Shown: piece by piece, positions 41,511 to 49,693 of the stretch
How positions within the stretch are numbered: the stretch's first letter is position 1
Layout: each line of letters begins with the position of its first letter
Assembly: GCA_947474365.1 (NCBI GenBank)
Contig: CANJIU010000010.1
Location: forward strand, 1-64,000
Direction: 5' to 3'
DNA: 64,000 nucleotides
DNA from: Opitutia bacterium
Lineage (GTDB): Bacteria > Verrucomicrobiota > Verrucomicrobiia > Opitutales > Opitutaceae
The notes under the pieces: generated by a model
What the model was told of the DNA's origin: nothing
What the model saw: only the letters and a program-made list of their open reading frames with translations
Database searches by the model: none
Made by a program: the position numbers and the translations under genes

Positions 41511-42110
41511 TTATTCCGCTTTCGGCGGCAGCGGACGGAGTTCGTCGAAGGTCAGCTTGCCATCCTTGTTCGCGTCGAGGGCGGCGAGGCTGGCCGGTGC
41601 ATTCGCGATTTCCACGGCGGAGAGCGCTCTGTCGCCGTTGGCGTCGAGCGCGAGCATCACGGGGTCAACGGGCCGAGGATGGCCCGGGGCGGCTTCGGGC
41701 CGGCCGGGTCCGCCCGGAGGACGGCCTGGAGCTCCCTCTGGGCGACCGGGAGCGTCGGCGGGTGGTGTCGGAGCATTGGCAGGGCGAACGGGGCGCAGTT
41801 CGTCGGGCGAGATGATTCCGTCCTTGTTGGCGTCAAGGGTGAGAATAGCGGCGGAGGCATTCGCAATTTCGCTGGCGGAGAGTTCGCCATTCCGATCCGC
41901 GTCCAACGTGCGGACAATGATCATTCCGGCGGGCGGGCGTCCGAAGCCCCGACCGGGACCATGCGGCCCGCCCGGGCCCCCGTGACCGCCCGGGCCGCCG
42001 GGACCACCGGGTCGTGATCCTGGTTCGCCGTCGGGTGGCGTGGGTTGTGCCGACGCCAAGGATGCCGCGGTGAGGAGGGAGGTGATGAAGAGACGAGTGA
42101 GGTTGTTCAT
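41511..42110 (-). CDS. Exported EF-hand protein with Gly/Pro-rich regions
   Basis: A 199-residue protein with a signal peptide (LFITSLLTAASLASA). Residues 27-62 are rich in Gly, Pro, His and Arg (GPGGHGGPGGPHGPGRGFG). Four EF-hand-like loops begin near Asp70 (DADRNGELSASE), Asp93 (DANKDGIISPDE), Asp156 (DANGDRALSAVE) and Asp179 (DANKDGKLTFDE). They form two pairs separated by a proline-rich linker (108-150). It would bind calcium in the periplasm or outside the cell. The third loop has Arg161 in place of the usual Gly and is probably weaker. It lies downstream of an ECF sigma factor and a sensor kinase whose periplasmic domain has a strikingly similar Gly/Pro/Arg/Phe composition, so it may be a regulated sensor partner. 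Confidence 0.85.
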   Translation of the reverse strand: MNNLTRLFITSLLTAASLASAQPTPPDGEPGSRPGGPGGPGGHGGPGGPHGPGRGFGRPPAGMIIVRTLDADRNGELSASEIANASAAILTLDANKDGIISPDELRPVRPANAPTPPADAPGRPEGAPGRPPGGPGRPEAAPGHPRPVDPVMLALDANGDRALSAVEIANAPASLAALDANKDGKLTFDELRPLPPKAE

Positions 42111-42629
42111 TTTAATGTGGGCTCTTCTGTCGGCCGCCGCCTTCCGGAGGGAGGGCGAACAAGCGGAGTTGAGGAGAGCGTATGAGGAATGACGCCCGCA
42201 TTGTTCGGCTTCGGTTAGCGTCGGCGGGAGAATTGTTACGCTCGCGTAAATCTCCGCGGTTTCTGTGCGGACAAGCTTCGCGGTGCGGAGGAAAGCCGCG
42301 GAACGGCGATCGAAAAACGCGCAGGCGGTGCCTTCGTCCCTGTATTTCGATCCGCCGAAAACGGGCGTTCAATCCCCGGGGCCGCTTCCGGTTGCCCGAG
42401 CGCAAGTCTTGAACCCGTCGCGACGTGCCCGCCGGATCGGGGCGCAACTGCCGATTGACGGTGGCGGCGACTTGATACCGTGCAGGTCGGCCTCACCTGA
42501 CCGCGCCGTAACCGGCGCGGCGACCAAAACGAATTTTTGTAGCCGCACCGGTTACGGTGCGGTTGGGAACCGTCAAACGGGAGACGTGCCCGCCGGATCG
42601 AGATGCGTGGAAAAAATCGCCGCTCGGAC
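42111..42629. other. Non-coding stretch with a dispersed repeat and duplicated GACGTGCCCGCCGGATCG
   Basis: No supported gene lies in these 519 bases between the EF-hand and sigma-factor genes. They contain copy 2 of the two-hairpin element (42498-42600). The 18-base string GACGTGCCCGCCGGATCG occurs twice, near 42422 and again near 42583 at the end of the element, which suggests a duplication or target-site relationship. The EF-hand promoter should lie in the left part. Confidence 0.5.
42498..42600 (+). repeat. Dispersed two-hairpin element, copy 2
   Basis: Two GC-rich hairpins, GCGCC-GTAACC-GGCGC and CCGCACC-GGTTAC-GGTGCGG, flank an AT-rich centre (AAAACGAATTTTTGT). A tail, AACCGTCAAACGGGAGACG then CCCGCCGG, follows. 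Copy 1, inverted, is at 14441-14541. The same tip sequences and tail in both copies show common descent rather than chance. Confidence 0.72.
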
Positions 42630-43355
42630 TCAGGCCGCCAGACTGGCGCCCGGCGTCCAGTTGCCGCGCGAACGCCGGCGGGACGTCGTACAACGACGGT
42701 CGGCGCCGGGCTGGCGGGTGTCGGTCATTTCGCCAATCCAACTGCGGAGAAACGGCCGGACGCGATGCAGACGCACCTTGACGGTCGCGAGGGAGAGCCC
42801 GGTGCGGGCGGCGATCTCGGCGTAGGTCTCACCGGCGACAAACTGGGTTACCAGACTGCGATCGAGCGGATCCAGCCGCGTCAATGCCCGGTCGAGGGCC
42901 GCTTGGATTTCCGCCGAGGCGCCGGTGTTGGCGGGATCGGCGATTTGGTTGATTTCATCGTCCAGGGCGACGGTCGAAGGACGGCAACGGCGGCGGCGGA
43001 TGAAGTCCAGGCCGGTGTTGCGGGCGAGGGTGAAAAGCCACGACTCGAAAACGGCCGGATCGCGCAGTCGCCCGAGGCGGCGAAACATTTTTATGAATAC
43101 AATCTGGGTGACGTCTTCCTCGGCGTCCGGCTGGCGGATGATCGCACGCACGAAGCCGGCGACGCGGCGGGTGTACCGTTTGACGAGTTCCGACTGCGCC
43201 GCGGGATCGCCGGACTCCGCGCGGCGGACGAGTTCGATTAGGGCGGTCTTTTCGGCGGAGAGCGCCGGGGGGGCGAGGTTAAGGTCGTCCGGATTTTCGA
43301 CCGGGCCGTCGGAAACGGATCCCGGGGAGATGAGATCGTGATTCGGCAGGATCAT
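42630..43355 (-). CDS. ECF-type RNA polymerase sigma factor
   Basis: A 241-residue sigma-70 family factor of the ECF type. Region 2 spans about residues 55-125 (AQSELVKRYTRRVAGFVRAI, DAEEDVTQIVFIKMFRRL, FESWLFTLARNTGLDFIRRRR). Region 4 spans about 150-205 (LDRSLVTQFVAGETYAEIAARTGLSLATVKVRLHR). An N-terminal extension of about 35 residues and a tail of about 30 arginine-rich residues are not conserved-looking. No anti-sigma gene adjoins; the upstream gene on the same strand is a sensor histidine kinase 147 bases away. It may direct transcription of the EF-hand, Ig-module or YHYH genes nearby, which is inference. Confidence 0.9.
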   Translation of the reverse strand: MILPNHDLISPGSVSDGPVENPDDLNLAPPALSAEKTALIELVRRAESGDPAAQSELVKRYTRRVAGFVRAIIRQPDAEEDVTQIVFIKMFRRLGRLRDPAVFESWLFTLARNTGLDFIRRRRCRPSTVALDDEINQIADPANTGASAEIQAALDRALTRLDPLDRSLVTQFVAGETYAEIAARTGLSLATVKVRLHRVRPFLRSWIGEMTDTRQPGADRRCTTSRRRSRGNWTPGASLAA

Positions 43356-43502
43356 GGCGGCGCCAGTAGACCGCGATCGTGTTTGGGAATCGTGTCGTGC
43401 CGGACGAGAATTGTTAAGCTCGTGTAAAGTTGGCGCGATCCCGGCTGTCGCCGCGCTTCCCGGGGTGGCAATGTGGCGTTGAAACGAGACCGGCGGCTGG
43501 TT

Positions 43503-45122
43503 TCAGCTGGCGGCGAGGCGCAGTTCGGCGCGAAATCCCTGGGGCACGCGGTTGGCGAATCGCACTTCACCACCGCAGGCCGCGATACTGGTGCGGACGA
43601 TGGCGAGGCCGAGCCCGACCCCGCCGCTTTCACGGGTTCGTGCCAGTTCCGGGCGGAAAAACGGCTCGCCAAGCCGGTCGAGATCCGCGGCCGGGACCCC
43701 AGGCCCGTTGTCTTCGACGACAATGGCGATCCCCTTTTCGTCGGGTGCAGCGGTGACGGTGATCGGTCCGGTGTCGCCCGCATAGCGGAGGGCGTTCCGC
43801 ACGAGATTGCCGAGGGCGCGGGAAAGGAGATCCGGGTCCGCCTTGGCGGTGAGGGCCGGGGGGCAGTTGAGCGTGACACGTTGGCCGGCATCTTCGCGGG
43901 CCAGGACCTCTCGGGCGAGCGGCTCCAGTTCAATGATTCCGATGGCCACGTCGCGCGGCTGCATGCCGGCCTTGGTGAACGCGAGCAGTTCGTTCACCAA
44001 CGAACTCATCTGCTGCACTTCATCGCGGACGTCCGTCACGGTTTCCTGCAGTTCCTTGGGGGCCTGCTCGGCGAGGATGCCAGTGGCCATTTGCAGGCGG
44101 GCCAGTGGCGAGCAGAGTTCGTGCGCGACATCGCCGAGAAAACGCTTCTGCCCGGTCATGTGCGCGTCGAGACGCGATGCCATCCGGTTTACCGAATCCC
44201 CCAGTTTGCCAAGTTCGTCGCGCCGGTGTGTGGTGACCCGGGTTTCAAATCGACCCTCGGCGATTTGTTCGGTGGCGGTGGTGAGCTGGCCGACCGAACG
44301 GGTGATGCTACGTACGAGCGGCAGCCAGAACAGCACCGAGAGGGCGAGCACGCCAGTGCCGGCGAGGACCCACGATTGGAGATTGAGCAGATGGAGGAGC
44401 GCCCACAGCGAACCGACGCGCACGATGAGCCGGGCGGGGACGAAGCGCGCTCGTTCACCCGACACAAAGGGCACCCGTAATCCGACCCAATAGGCCGCCG
44501 GTGTCCCGGCGCGAATCACAAAACGGCCTGCCAGCACCTCGGGGGGAGGCAGCGGCATCGCGGCATTGAAGGGTGGCGGCTCTCGTTGGCCCAGCTCCGG
44601 AGGCGGCGGGCGTCCCTTTTCGGCGGATTCGGGCGGGCCGAACTCGGTCGAAAGTGGTTCGCGCCGTCTTGGACCCTCGAATTCGCCGGCTTCGTGGCCC
44701 GGTCGAAATCCCTCGCCGCGAAACCCTTCGCCCCGCGGACCAAATCCCCGGCGCTCGCCGTAACCGCCGGGAGGTCCCCCGCGTGAACCGCGAAATTCCA
44801 GCCGTGCGCGCACGGCCTCGGGCAGTTCCACGTTGCGGCCCGCCATCCGGCCTTCGGGATTGAAGAGGAAAAACTCTGCGTTGTAGGCGGCGCCGAAGCG
44901 TTTCAGCACCTCATTGCGGGCCTCGCCCGTGGCCGCCGCAGCCTCACCTGCGATGACGTTGGCGAGATTCTGCATCCGTTCGCCGCTCGGGCCCGCCACC
45001 AGCGCGTCCCAGCGCAAACCGCCGTTCACGACAAAGAACCCGATGCCGACCCCCGCGAGCAGCAGGAGATTCAACATCAGCCACAGCGAAACTTTCAGGG
45101 ACAGCGGGTAGGAGACCTTCAT
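43503..45122 (-). CDS. CpxA-like sensor histidine kinase with Gly/Pro/Arg-rich periplasmic domain
   Basis: A 539-residue membrane kinase starting at ATG 45122 (KVSYPLSLKVSLWLMLNLLLLAGVG, first helix). The periplasmic domain (about 35-260) contains an extreme low-complexity part at 110-190 rich in Gly, Arg, Phe, Pro and Glu (GEGFRGEGFRPGHEAGEFEG). Then come a second helix, HAMP (about 280-330), HisKA with phospho-acceptor His334 in DVAHELCSPLARLQ, and HATPase with NALRYAG, DNGPGVP and GGVGLGLAI. The H-box HELxSPLARLQ is the CpxA type. No regulator gene adjoins on the same strand; the most likely partner is the CpxR-like regulator at 52164, about 7 kb away. The CpxA family senses envelope stress. 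Confidence 0.88.
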   Translation of the reverse strand: MKVSYPLSLKVSLWLMLNLLLLAGVGIGFFVVNGGLRWDALVAGPSGERMQNLANVIAGEAAAATGEARNEVLKRFGAAYNAEFFLFNPEGRMAGRNVELPEAVRARLEFRGSRGGPPGGYGERRGFGPRGEGFRGEGFRPGHEAGEFEGPRRREPLSTEFGPPESAEKGRPPPPELGQREPPPFNAAMPLPPPEVLAGRFVIRAGTPAAYWVGLRVPFVSGERARFVPARLIVRVGSLWALLHLLNLQSWVLAGTGVLALSVLFWLPLVRSITRSVGQLTTATEQIAEGRFETRVTTHRRDELGKLGDSVNRMASRLDAHMTGQKRFLGDVAHELCSPLARLQMATGILAEQAPKELQETVTDVRDEVQQMSSLVNELLAFTKAGMQPRDVAIGIIELEPLAREVLAREDAGQRVTLNCPPALTAKADPDLLSRALGNLVRNALRYAGDTGPITVTAAPDEKGIAIVVEDNGPGVPAADLDRLGEPFFRPELARTRESGGVGLGLAIVRTSIAACGGEVRFANRVPQGFRAELRLAAS

Positions 45123-45273
45123 CGACAATGGGGCGAGACGCAGGGAAACTGTACGAGTTAATGGGAAGAAGTCGCAACGTTTACCGAGGCTTAACAATTC
45201 TGCGCCCATCCCCACACATGGGCTTAACCGCCGGGCGGTTTACTTCGGTCCACACCTCCGCTTCCCACCTCCC

Positions 45274-47595
45274 ATGAATTCCCACTTCCGTTCCCTGCGC
45301 CTCACTTCGGCCGGTCTCGTCGCCGCGGGCCTGACACTGGCCTCTGCGTCGGCCGCCGATCCGCAGCTTGAGTCCTGGCAGACGGCCAACACGCGGCGCT
45401 ATGCCCGCATCTACGAGACCGATGCCACCCGGCTTGCCGGTGCCGCCGTCACCACTTGGACCCGTGGCGCGACTTCACAGACGACCCCGAGCTATGCCGG
45501 CGTAATCCAGGTTTCATCGTCGGCCAACTGGGTCTATCTCCGCTCCACCGGGCTCGGCACCCATGTGATGGGTCCGTGGTACGGCAATGCTGCGCACACC
45601 CAGGCCTTTCCGAGTTACCCGGCGAACATGGGCGTGCTCTACCGGATTCCGCGCACGCCCACGATTCCGTCCACCAAGACCCTCACCGGCCTTGCCGCGA
45701 TCGGTTACTTCGTCGACGGCGTGGCCGCCTTCGACAATCGCGATGCGTTTTCCTACGCGACCGCGAACGGCACGGACGCCTCCCCGGTCAACGGACTGCG
45801 CGGCGACGGAGTCTGGAACCGGGAGGCCTATCACAACGAGGGCATGACGTTCGATCCGGCCTTTGCGCATCAGGCGATGACAAACCACCACTACCACGCC
45901 AACGCACCGGCCGTCCGCTTTCAGCTCGGGGACCACGTCGATTTCAACACCACCACCAAGATCTACACGGAGAGCACCGGACCGGTGACGGCGCACTCGC
46001 CCATTGTCGCCTGGCTGGCGGACGGCCTGCCCGTGTATGGCCCTTACGGCTACGCGTCACCGCTGAATCCCGCGAGCGGCCTGCGGCGCATGACGTCCGG
46101 TTATGTCAAGCGCGACGGCACCAACGGCACGACCAACCTCGCGGCAACCGGTCGCACCGCGCTCCCCGCCTGGGCGGCGCGGGCGCAGAATCGTAGCGTC
46201 ACGCTGCCCGCCAACGTCTACGGCCCGGCGGTCAGCGCGGCCTACGTCCTCGGGCACTTCATCGAAGACTATGACTACCTCGGCGACCTCGGAAAAATTC
46301 AGGGCACGGATTTCGACCTCAACGAGTACAATGTCCGGTTCTGCGTGACCCCTGAGTTTCCGAACGGCACGTACGCGTATTTTCTCACGATCGAGGCCGA
46401 CGGCACGCCGAAGTTTCCCAACATGGTCGGCCGCTGGTTTTTTGGCGCCGCCACCGGCGGCAACGTCAACGCGATCAACGAGCCTGTTGTCGAATTTGCC
46501 CGGGCGAGCCAGGCGTCCCCGATTGCCGTGACCGCGACCAATTCCGGCGGCACGGTGGCGATCGTCTGGTCCTCGGTCGAGGGTGCGACCTACAAAATTG
46601 AAACCTCCCCCGACGCGACGACCTGGTCGGCCCTCGCCAGTGCCGCCGCAGTCACGAGCGACGGCGGCGACAAGACCAGTTTCTCCACCACGACGATCGC
46701 GGCGAACTACCGCGTGACCCTCACCGCACTGGCTGCCTACGACACGCGTGGCTCCGGCGGCCTCACTGGAATCGGCAATTCCGCGACTGCGATCGCCGCC
46801 GTCGGCTCCGCCGGCACGGCGCGGCTCGTCAATATCGCCACGCGCGCTGCGCTGGGCGGAGCGGCCGGCACGCCGATTCCGGGTTTTGTCCTCGGCGGCG
46901 CGGGCACGAAACAGATGCTCGTGCGCGCGGTGGGCCCGACGCTGGGCGGCTTCGGCGTGGGCGGAGCGTTGGCCGATCCCCGGCTCAGTCTCGTGAGCGG
47001 CTCGACGACCGTGGGCAGCAACGACAATTGGCTTGCGACCGACTCCGCGACGATGGCCGGCGCCGGGGCGTTTGCGCTCGCGGCTGCGAGCAAGGATGCC
47101 GCGCTCGTCGCGACTCTTGCGCCCGGCGCGTACACCGCTCCCGTGACGGCGACGGACAACGGCAGTGGGGTCGCGCTCCTGGAGGTCTACGATGCTTCGA
47201 CGGCCGGCACGATGTCGGTCGTCAACGCCTCCACCCGCGCCTTCGTCGGCACGGGCGACTCGGTCCTTATCCCTGGTTTTACGATCAGTGGCACGGGTAC
47301 GCTGCGGCTGCTGATCCGTGCAGTGGGCCCGACGCTTGGCACCTTTGGTGTCGGTGGGGTGCTCGCGGACCCGACGATCACGCTCTACAGCGGCGCGACG
47401 GCGCTGGCGACCAACGACAACTGGGCCGCCGCTGATGCCGCGACGATGGCCGCGGTCGGCGCGTTTGCGTTGCCCGCGGGCAGCAGGGACGCCGCGATTG
47501 TCACGACCCTTGCCGCCGGTTCCTACACCGCGGTGGTCAGTGGCGTCGGCAACACCACCGGCACCGCGCTCGTCGAACTCTACGTCGTCCCATGA
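45274..47595 (+). CDS. YHYH-domain secreted protein with paired C-terminal modules
   Basis: A 773-residue exported protein (signal peptide about 1-28, LVAAGLTLASASAA). Residues 30-400 form a YHYH-family domain, with the eponymous motif seen as NHHYH at 204-208 and further marks GLPVYGPYGYA, VKRDGTNGTTNLAA and IEDYDYLGDLGKIQGTDFDLNEYN. A beta domain (about 420-490) follows, with ATYKIETSPDATTWS as in FN3/discoidin-like segments. Two copies of the roughly 130-residue module end the protein (about 516-640 and 645-773). The first Tyr of YHYH is His here. Metal binding is plausible from the His cluster but unproven. The gene overlaps the sulfatase gene by 4 bases (ATGA), so translation is coupled. 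The paralogue is at 49694. Confidence 0.83.
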   Translation: MNSHFRSLRLTSAGLVAAGLTLASASAADPQLESWQTANTRRYARIYETDATRLAGAAVTTWTRGATSQTTPSYAGVIQVSSSANWVYLRSTGLGTHVMGPWYGNAAHTQAFPSYPANMGVLYRIPRTPTIPSTKTLTGLAAIGYFVDGVAAFDNRDAFSYATANGTDASPVNGLRGDGVWNREAYHNEGMTFDPAFAHQAMTNHHYHANAPAVRFQLGDHVDFNTTTKIYTESTGPVTAHSPIVAWLADGLPVYGPYGYASPLNPASGLRRMTSGYVKRDGTNGTTNLAATGRTALPAWAARAQNRSVTLPANVYGPAVSAAYVLGHFIEDYDYLGDLGKIQGTDFDLNEYNVRFCVTPEFPNGTYAYFLTIEADGTPKFPNMVGRWFFGAATGGNVNAINEPVVEFARASQASPIAVTATNSGGTVAIVWSSVEGATYKIETSPDATTWSALASAAAVTSDGGDKTSFSTTTIAANYRVTLTALAAYDTRGSGGLTGIGNSATAIAAVGSAGTARLVNIATRAALGGAAGTPIPGFVLGGAGTKQMLVRAVGPTLGGFGVGGALADPRLSLVSGSTTVGSNDNWLATDSATMAGAGAFALAAASKDAALVATLAPGAYTAPVTATDNGSGVALLEVYDASTAGTMSVVNASTRAFVGTGDSVLIPGFTISGTGTLRLLIRAVGPTLGTFGVGGVLADPTITLYSGATALATNDNWAAADAATMAAVGAFALPAGSRDAAIVTTLAAGSYTAVVSGVGNTTGTALVELYVVP

Positions 47596-49679
47596 AACCC
47601 TCCATGCGCCTCGCGCTTGTGGTCCTTGCGTTCGCCCTCCTCGTCGTGGGGCGGGCTGGCGCGGCGGCCCCGAACGTCCTCCTCATCATCTCCGACGATC
47701 AGGGCTGGGGCGACGTCCCGTGGCGCGGGAGTCCGGCGCGCATGCCGAATCTGGATACGCTGCGTCGGAGCGGGACCGAGCTGATGCGATTTTATGCGAG
47801 TCCGGTCTGCAGTCCCACGCGGGCCGCGCTCTACACCGGCCGCTCGGCGTTCCAGCAGGGGATCCGCGATCAATTTGCCCCGGTCGAGGATGGGCTCTCG
47901 CTGCTGGAACACTTGATGCCGGAGAGCTTCCGTGCGGCCGGCTATCAGACGGCCCTCACCGGCAAGTGGCATCTTGGGTCCACCAGCGCGGAGCGCCTGC
48001 CACACCGGCGCGGGTTCGATCAATTTTACGGTTTCGCGGGCCCCGCGATCGATTTTTACACGCACCGTTTTTCCGGCCCGGGCAACGCGGTCGACTGGCA
48101 GCGCAACGGCACCACGCTGATCGAGGAAGGCTATTCGACCGACCTCATCGCTGCCGAGGAAGTCCGCTTATTGCGCACGCGGGACACGACGCGGCCGTTT
48201 CTCCATGTCGTCGCCTTCAACGCCCCGCACACGCCTTACGCCGCGCCCGAGGCGTTGAAGGCGAATTATCCCACGCTCGCGGGCGACGCACAGACTTACG
48301 CCGCGATGCTGGAGAGTCTCGATCTTGGAATTGGCGCGATCCTTGCCGAACTCGCGACGCAGGGGCTCGTCAACGACACCCTGGTGGCATTCGTTTCCGA
48401 CAACGGGGGTGCTGGGAACTCACCCGCGCGCAACACACCTTTGCGGCTCAACAAGGGCAACGTTTACGACGGCGGCATCCGCGTGCCGGCCCTCCTGCGC
48501 TGGCCCGGAGTGATCCGTTCCGGGGCGACGAGTGAACAGTTCATCGCGGCGCACGACCTGTTTCCGACGATTGCGGCTGCCGTCGGCGTGACCCCGCGGA
48601 ACGGACTTCCATTGGACGGCGTAAATGTGTGGACGCCGCTCCGTACGGGCGGGGCCACCGTCGATCGCTCGTTTACCGTGGCGACCGAGACGAATTACGC
48701 TCAGTTCGAAGGACGCTTGAAACTGGTCCGTATCGGCAACCGCGACGAACTCTACGACATCGTCGCCGATCCGTCCGAAGCCACCAACCTGGCCACCACG
48801 CAACCTGCCGTTCTCGCCCGTCTGCAGGCCGCGCTTGCCGCCGCCACTACGCGATCGCTCAGTGCCGAGACGGCCGGCGATGCGCGTGTGACCAACCTCT
48901 CCGCCCGCGCGGCGGTGGGTGGAACTGCCGGCACACCGATCCTTGGCTTCGTCGTGGCTGGCGGTGAGCAACGGGTAATCGTGCGCGGGATCGGTCCCGG
49001 GTTGGCCGGGTTTGGTGTCGCGGGTACGCTCGCGGACCCGTTGCTCGAATTGCGGCAGGGCCCGACCCTCGTGCAATCCAACGATAACTGGTCCGCCGTC
49101 GATTCCGCTACCTTTGCCGCCAACGGCGCCTTCGCCCTCGCGGCAGCAAGCCGGGACGCTGCGCTCGTGGTGACGCTTCCGCCCGCGGCCTACACCGCCC
49201 AAACGTCGTCTGTCGCCGCCGGTGGCAGCGGCGTGGCGCTGGTCGAGATCTACGACACCGGCGCGGGCAACTCTACCGCGCGCCTCGTCAACGCTTCGAC
49301 CCGCGCCTTTGTCGGGACCGGAGCCTCGATTCTCATCCCGGGCATCGCGGTGGGAGGAAGCGGTGCGGCCGGCCTGCTGATTCGCGCCGCCGGCCCCGCG
49401 CTCGGAAAATTCGGCGTGACGGATGCACTCGTCGATCCCGTGATCACCTTGTATCGCGGGGGCAGTCTCATCGCGACCAATGACGATTGGGGATCGGCGA
49501 CGAATGCGGCCCAAGTGACCGCCGCCGCGTCTGCGACGGGCGCATTTTCCTTTGATTCCGGCAGTCGCGACGCGGCGCTGCTCACCACGCTCCCCGCCGG
49601 CACGAACTACACCGTCCAGGTCAGCGGCAAGAACAACACCACGGGTACCGTGCTCGTGGAATTCTACGCCGTCCCGTAA
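47592..49679 (+). CDS. Sulfatase fused to paired C-terminal modules
   Basis: A 695-residue exported sulfatase (signal peptide about 1-24). The formylglycine-type signature CSPTRAALYTG has Cys73, which would be converted to formylglycine by a maturase not in this window. NVLLIISDDQGWGD holds the first metal ligands, GKWHLG the conserved Lys/His pair and FVSDNGG the later Asp-Asn pair. The catalytic part ends about residue 425. Two copies of the roughly 130-residue module follow (about 431-560 and 562-695), exactly as in the preceding YHYH gene. Normal arylsulfatases lack such tails, so the module is likely for surface attachment or display. It overlaps the upstream YHYH gene by 4 bases and precedes the second YHYH gene by 14 bases. 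Confidence 0.88.
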   Translation: MKPSMRLALVVLAFALLVVGRAGAAAPNVLLIISDDQGWGDVPWRGSPARMPNLDTLRRSGTELMRFYASPVCSPTRAALYTGRSAFQQGIRDQFAPVEDGLSLLEHLMPESFRAAGYQTALTGKWHLGSTSAERLPHRRGFDQFYGFAGPAIDFYTHRFSGPGNAVDWQRNGTTLIEEGYSTDLIAAEEVRLLRTRDTTRPFLHVVAFNAPHTPYAAPEALKANYPTLAGDAQTYAAMLESLDLGIGAILAELATQGLVNDTLVAFVSDNGGAGNSPARNTPLRLNKGNVYDGGIRVPALLRWPGVIRSGATSEQFIAAHDLFPTIAAAVGVTPRNGLPLDGVNVWTPLRTGGATVDRSFTVATETNYAQFEGRLKLVRIGNRDELYDIVADPSEATNLATTQPAVLARLQAALAAATTRSLSAETAGDARVTNLSARAAVGGTAGTPILGFVVAGGEQRVIVRGIGPGLAGFGVAGTLADPLLELRQGPTLVQSNDNWSAVDSATFAANGAFALAAASRDAALVVTLPPAAYTAQTSSVAAGGSGVALVEIYDTGAGNSTARLVNASTRAFVGTGASILIPGIAVGGSGAAGLLIRAAGPALGKFGVTDALVDPVITLYRGGSLIATNDDWGSATNAAQVTAAASATGAFSFDSGSRDAALLTTLPAGTNYTVQVSGKNNTTGTVLVEFYAVP

Positions 49680-49693
49680 TTTCTTTTTTCCCC

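Noticed and set aside
41436-41511. Coupled start (TAATG) of the Ig-domain gene at the EF-hand stop
   Set aside because: The overlap is attractive, but a perfect 11-base hairpin follows directly and the first 65 residues do not look like a signal peptide. ATG 41316 gives a proper one. Kept only as an alternative.
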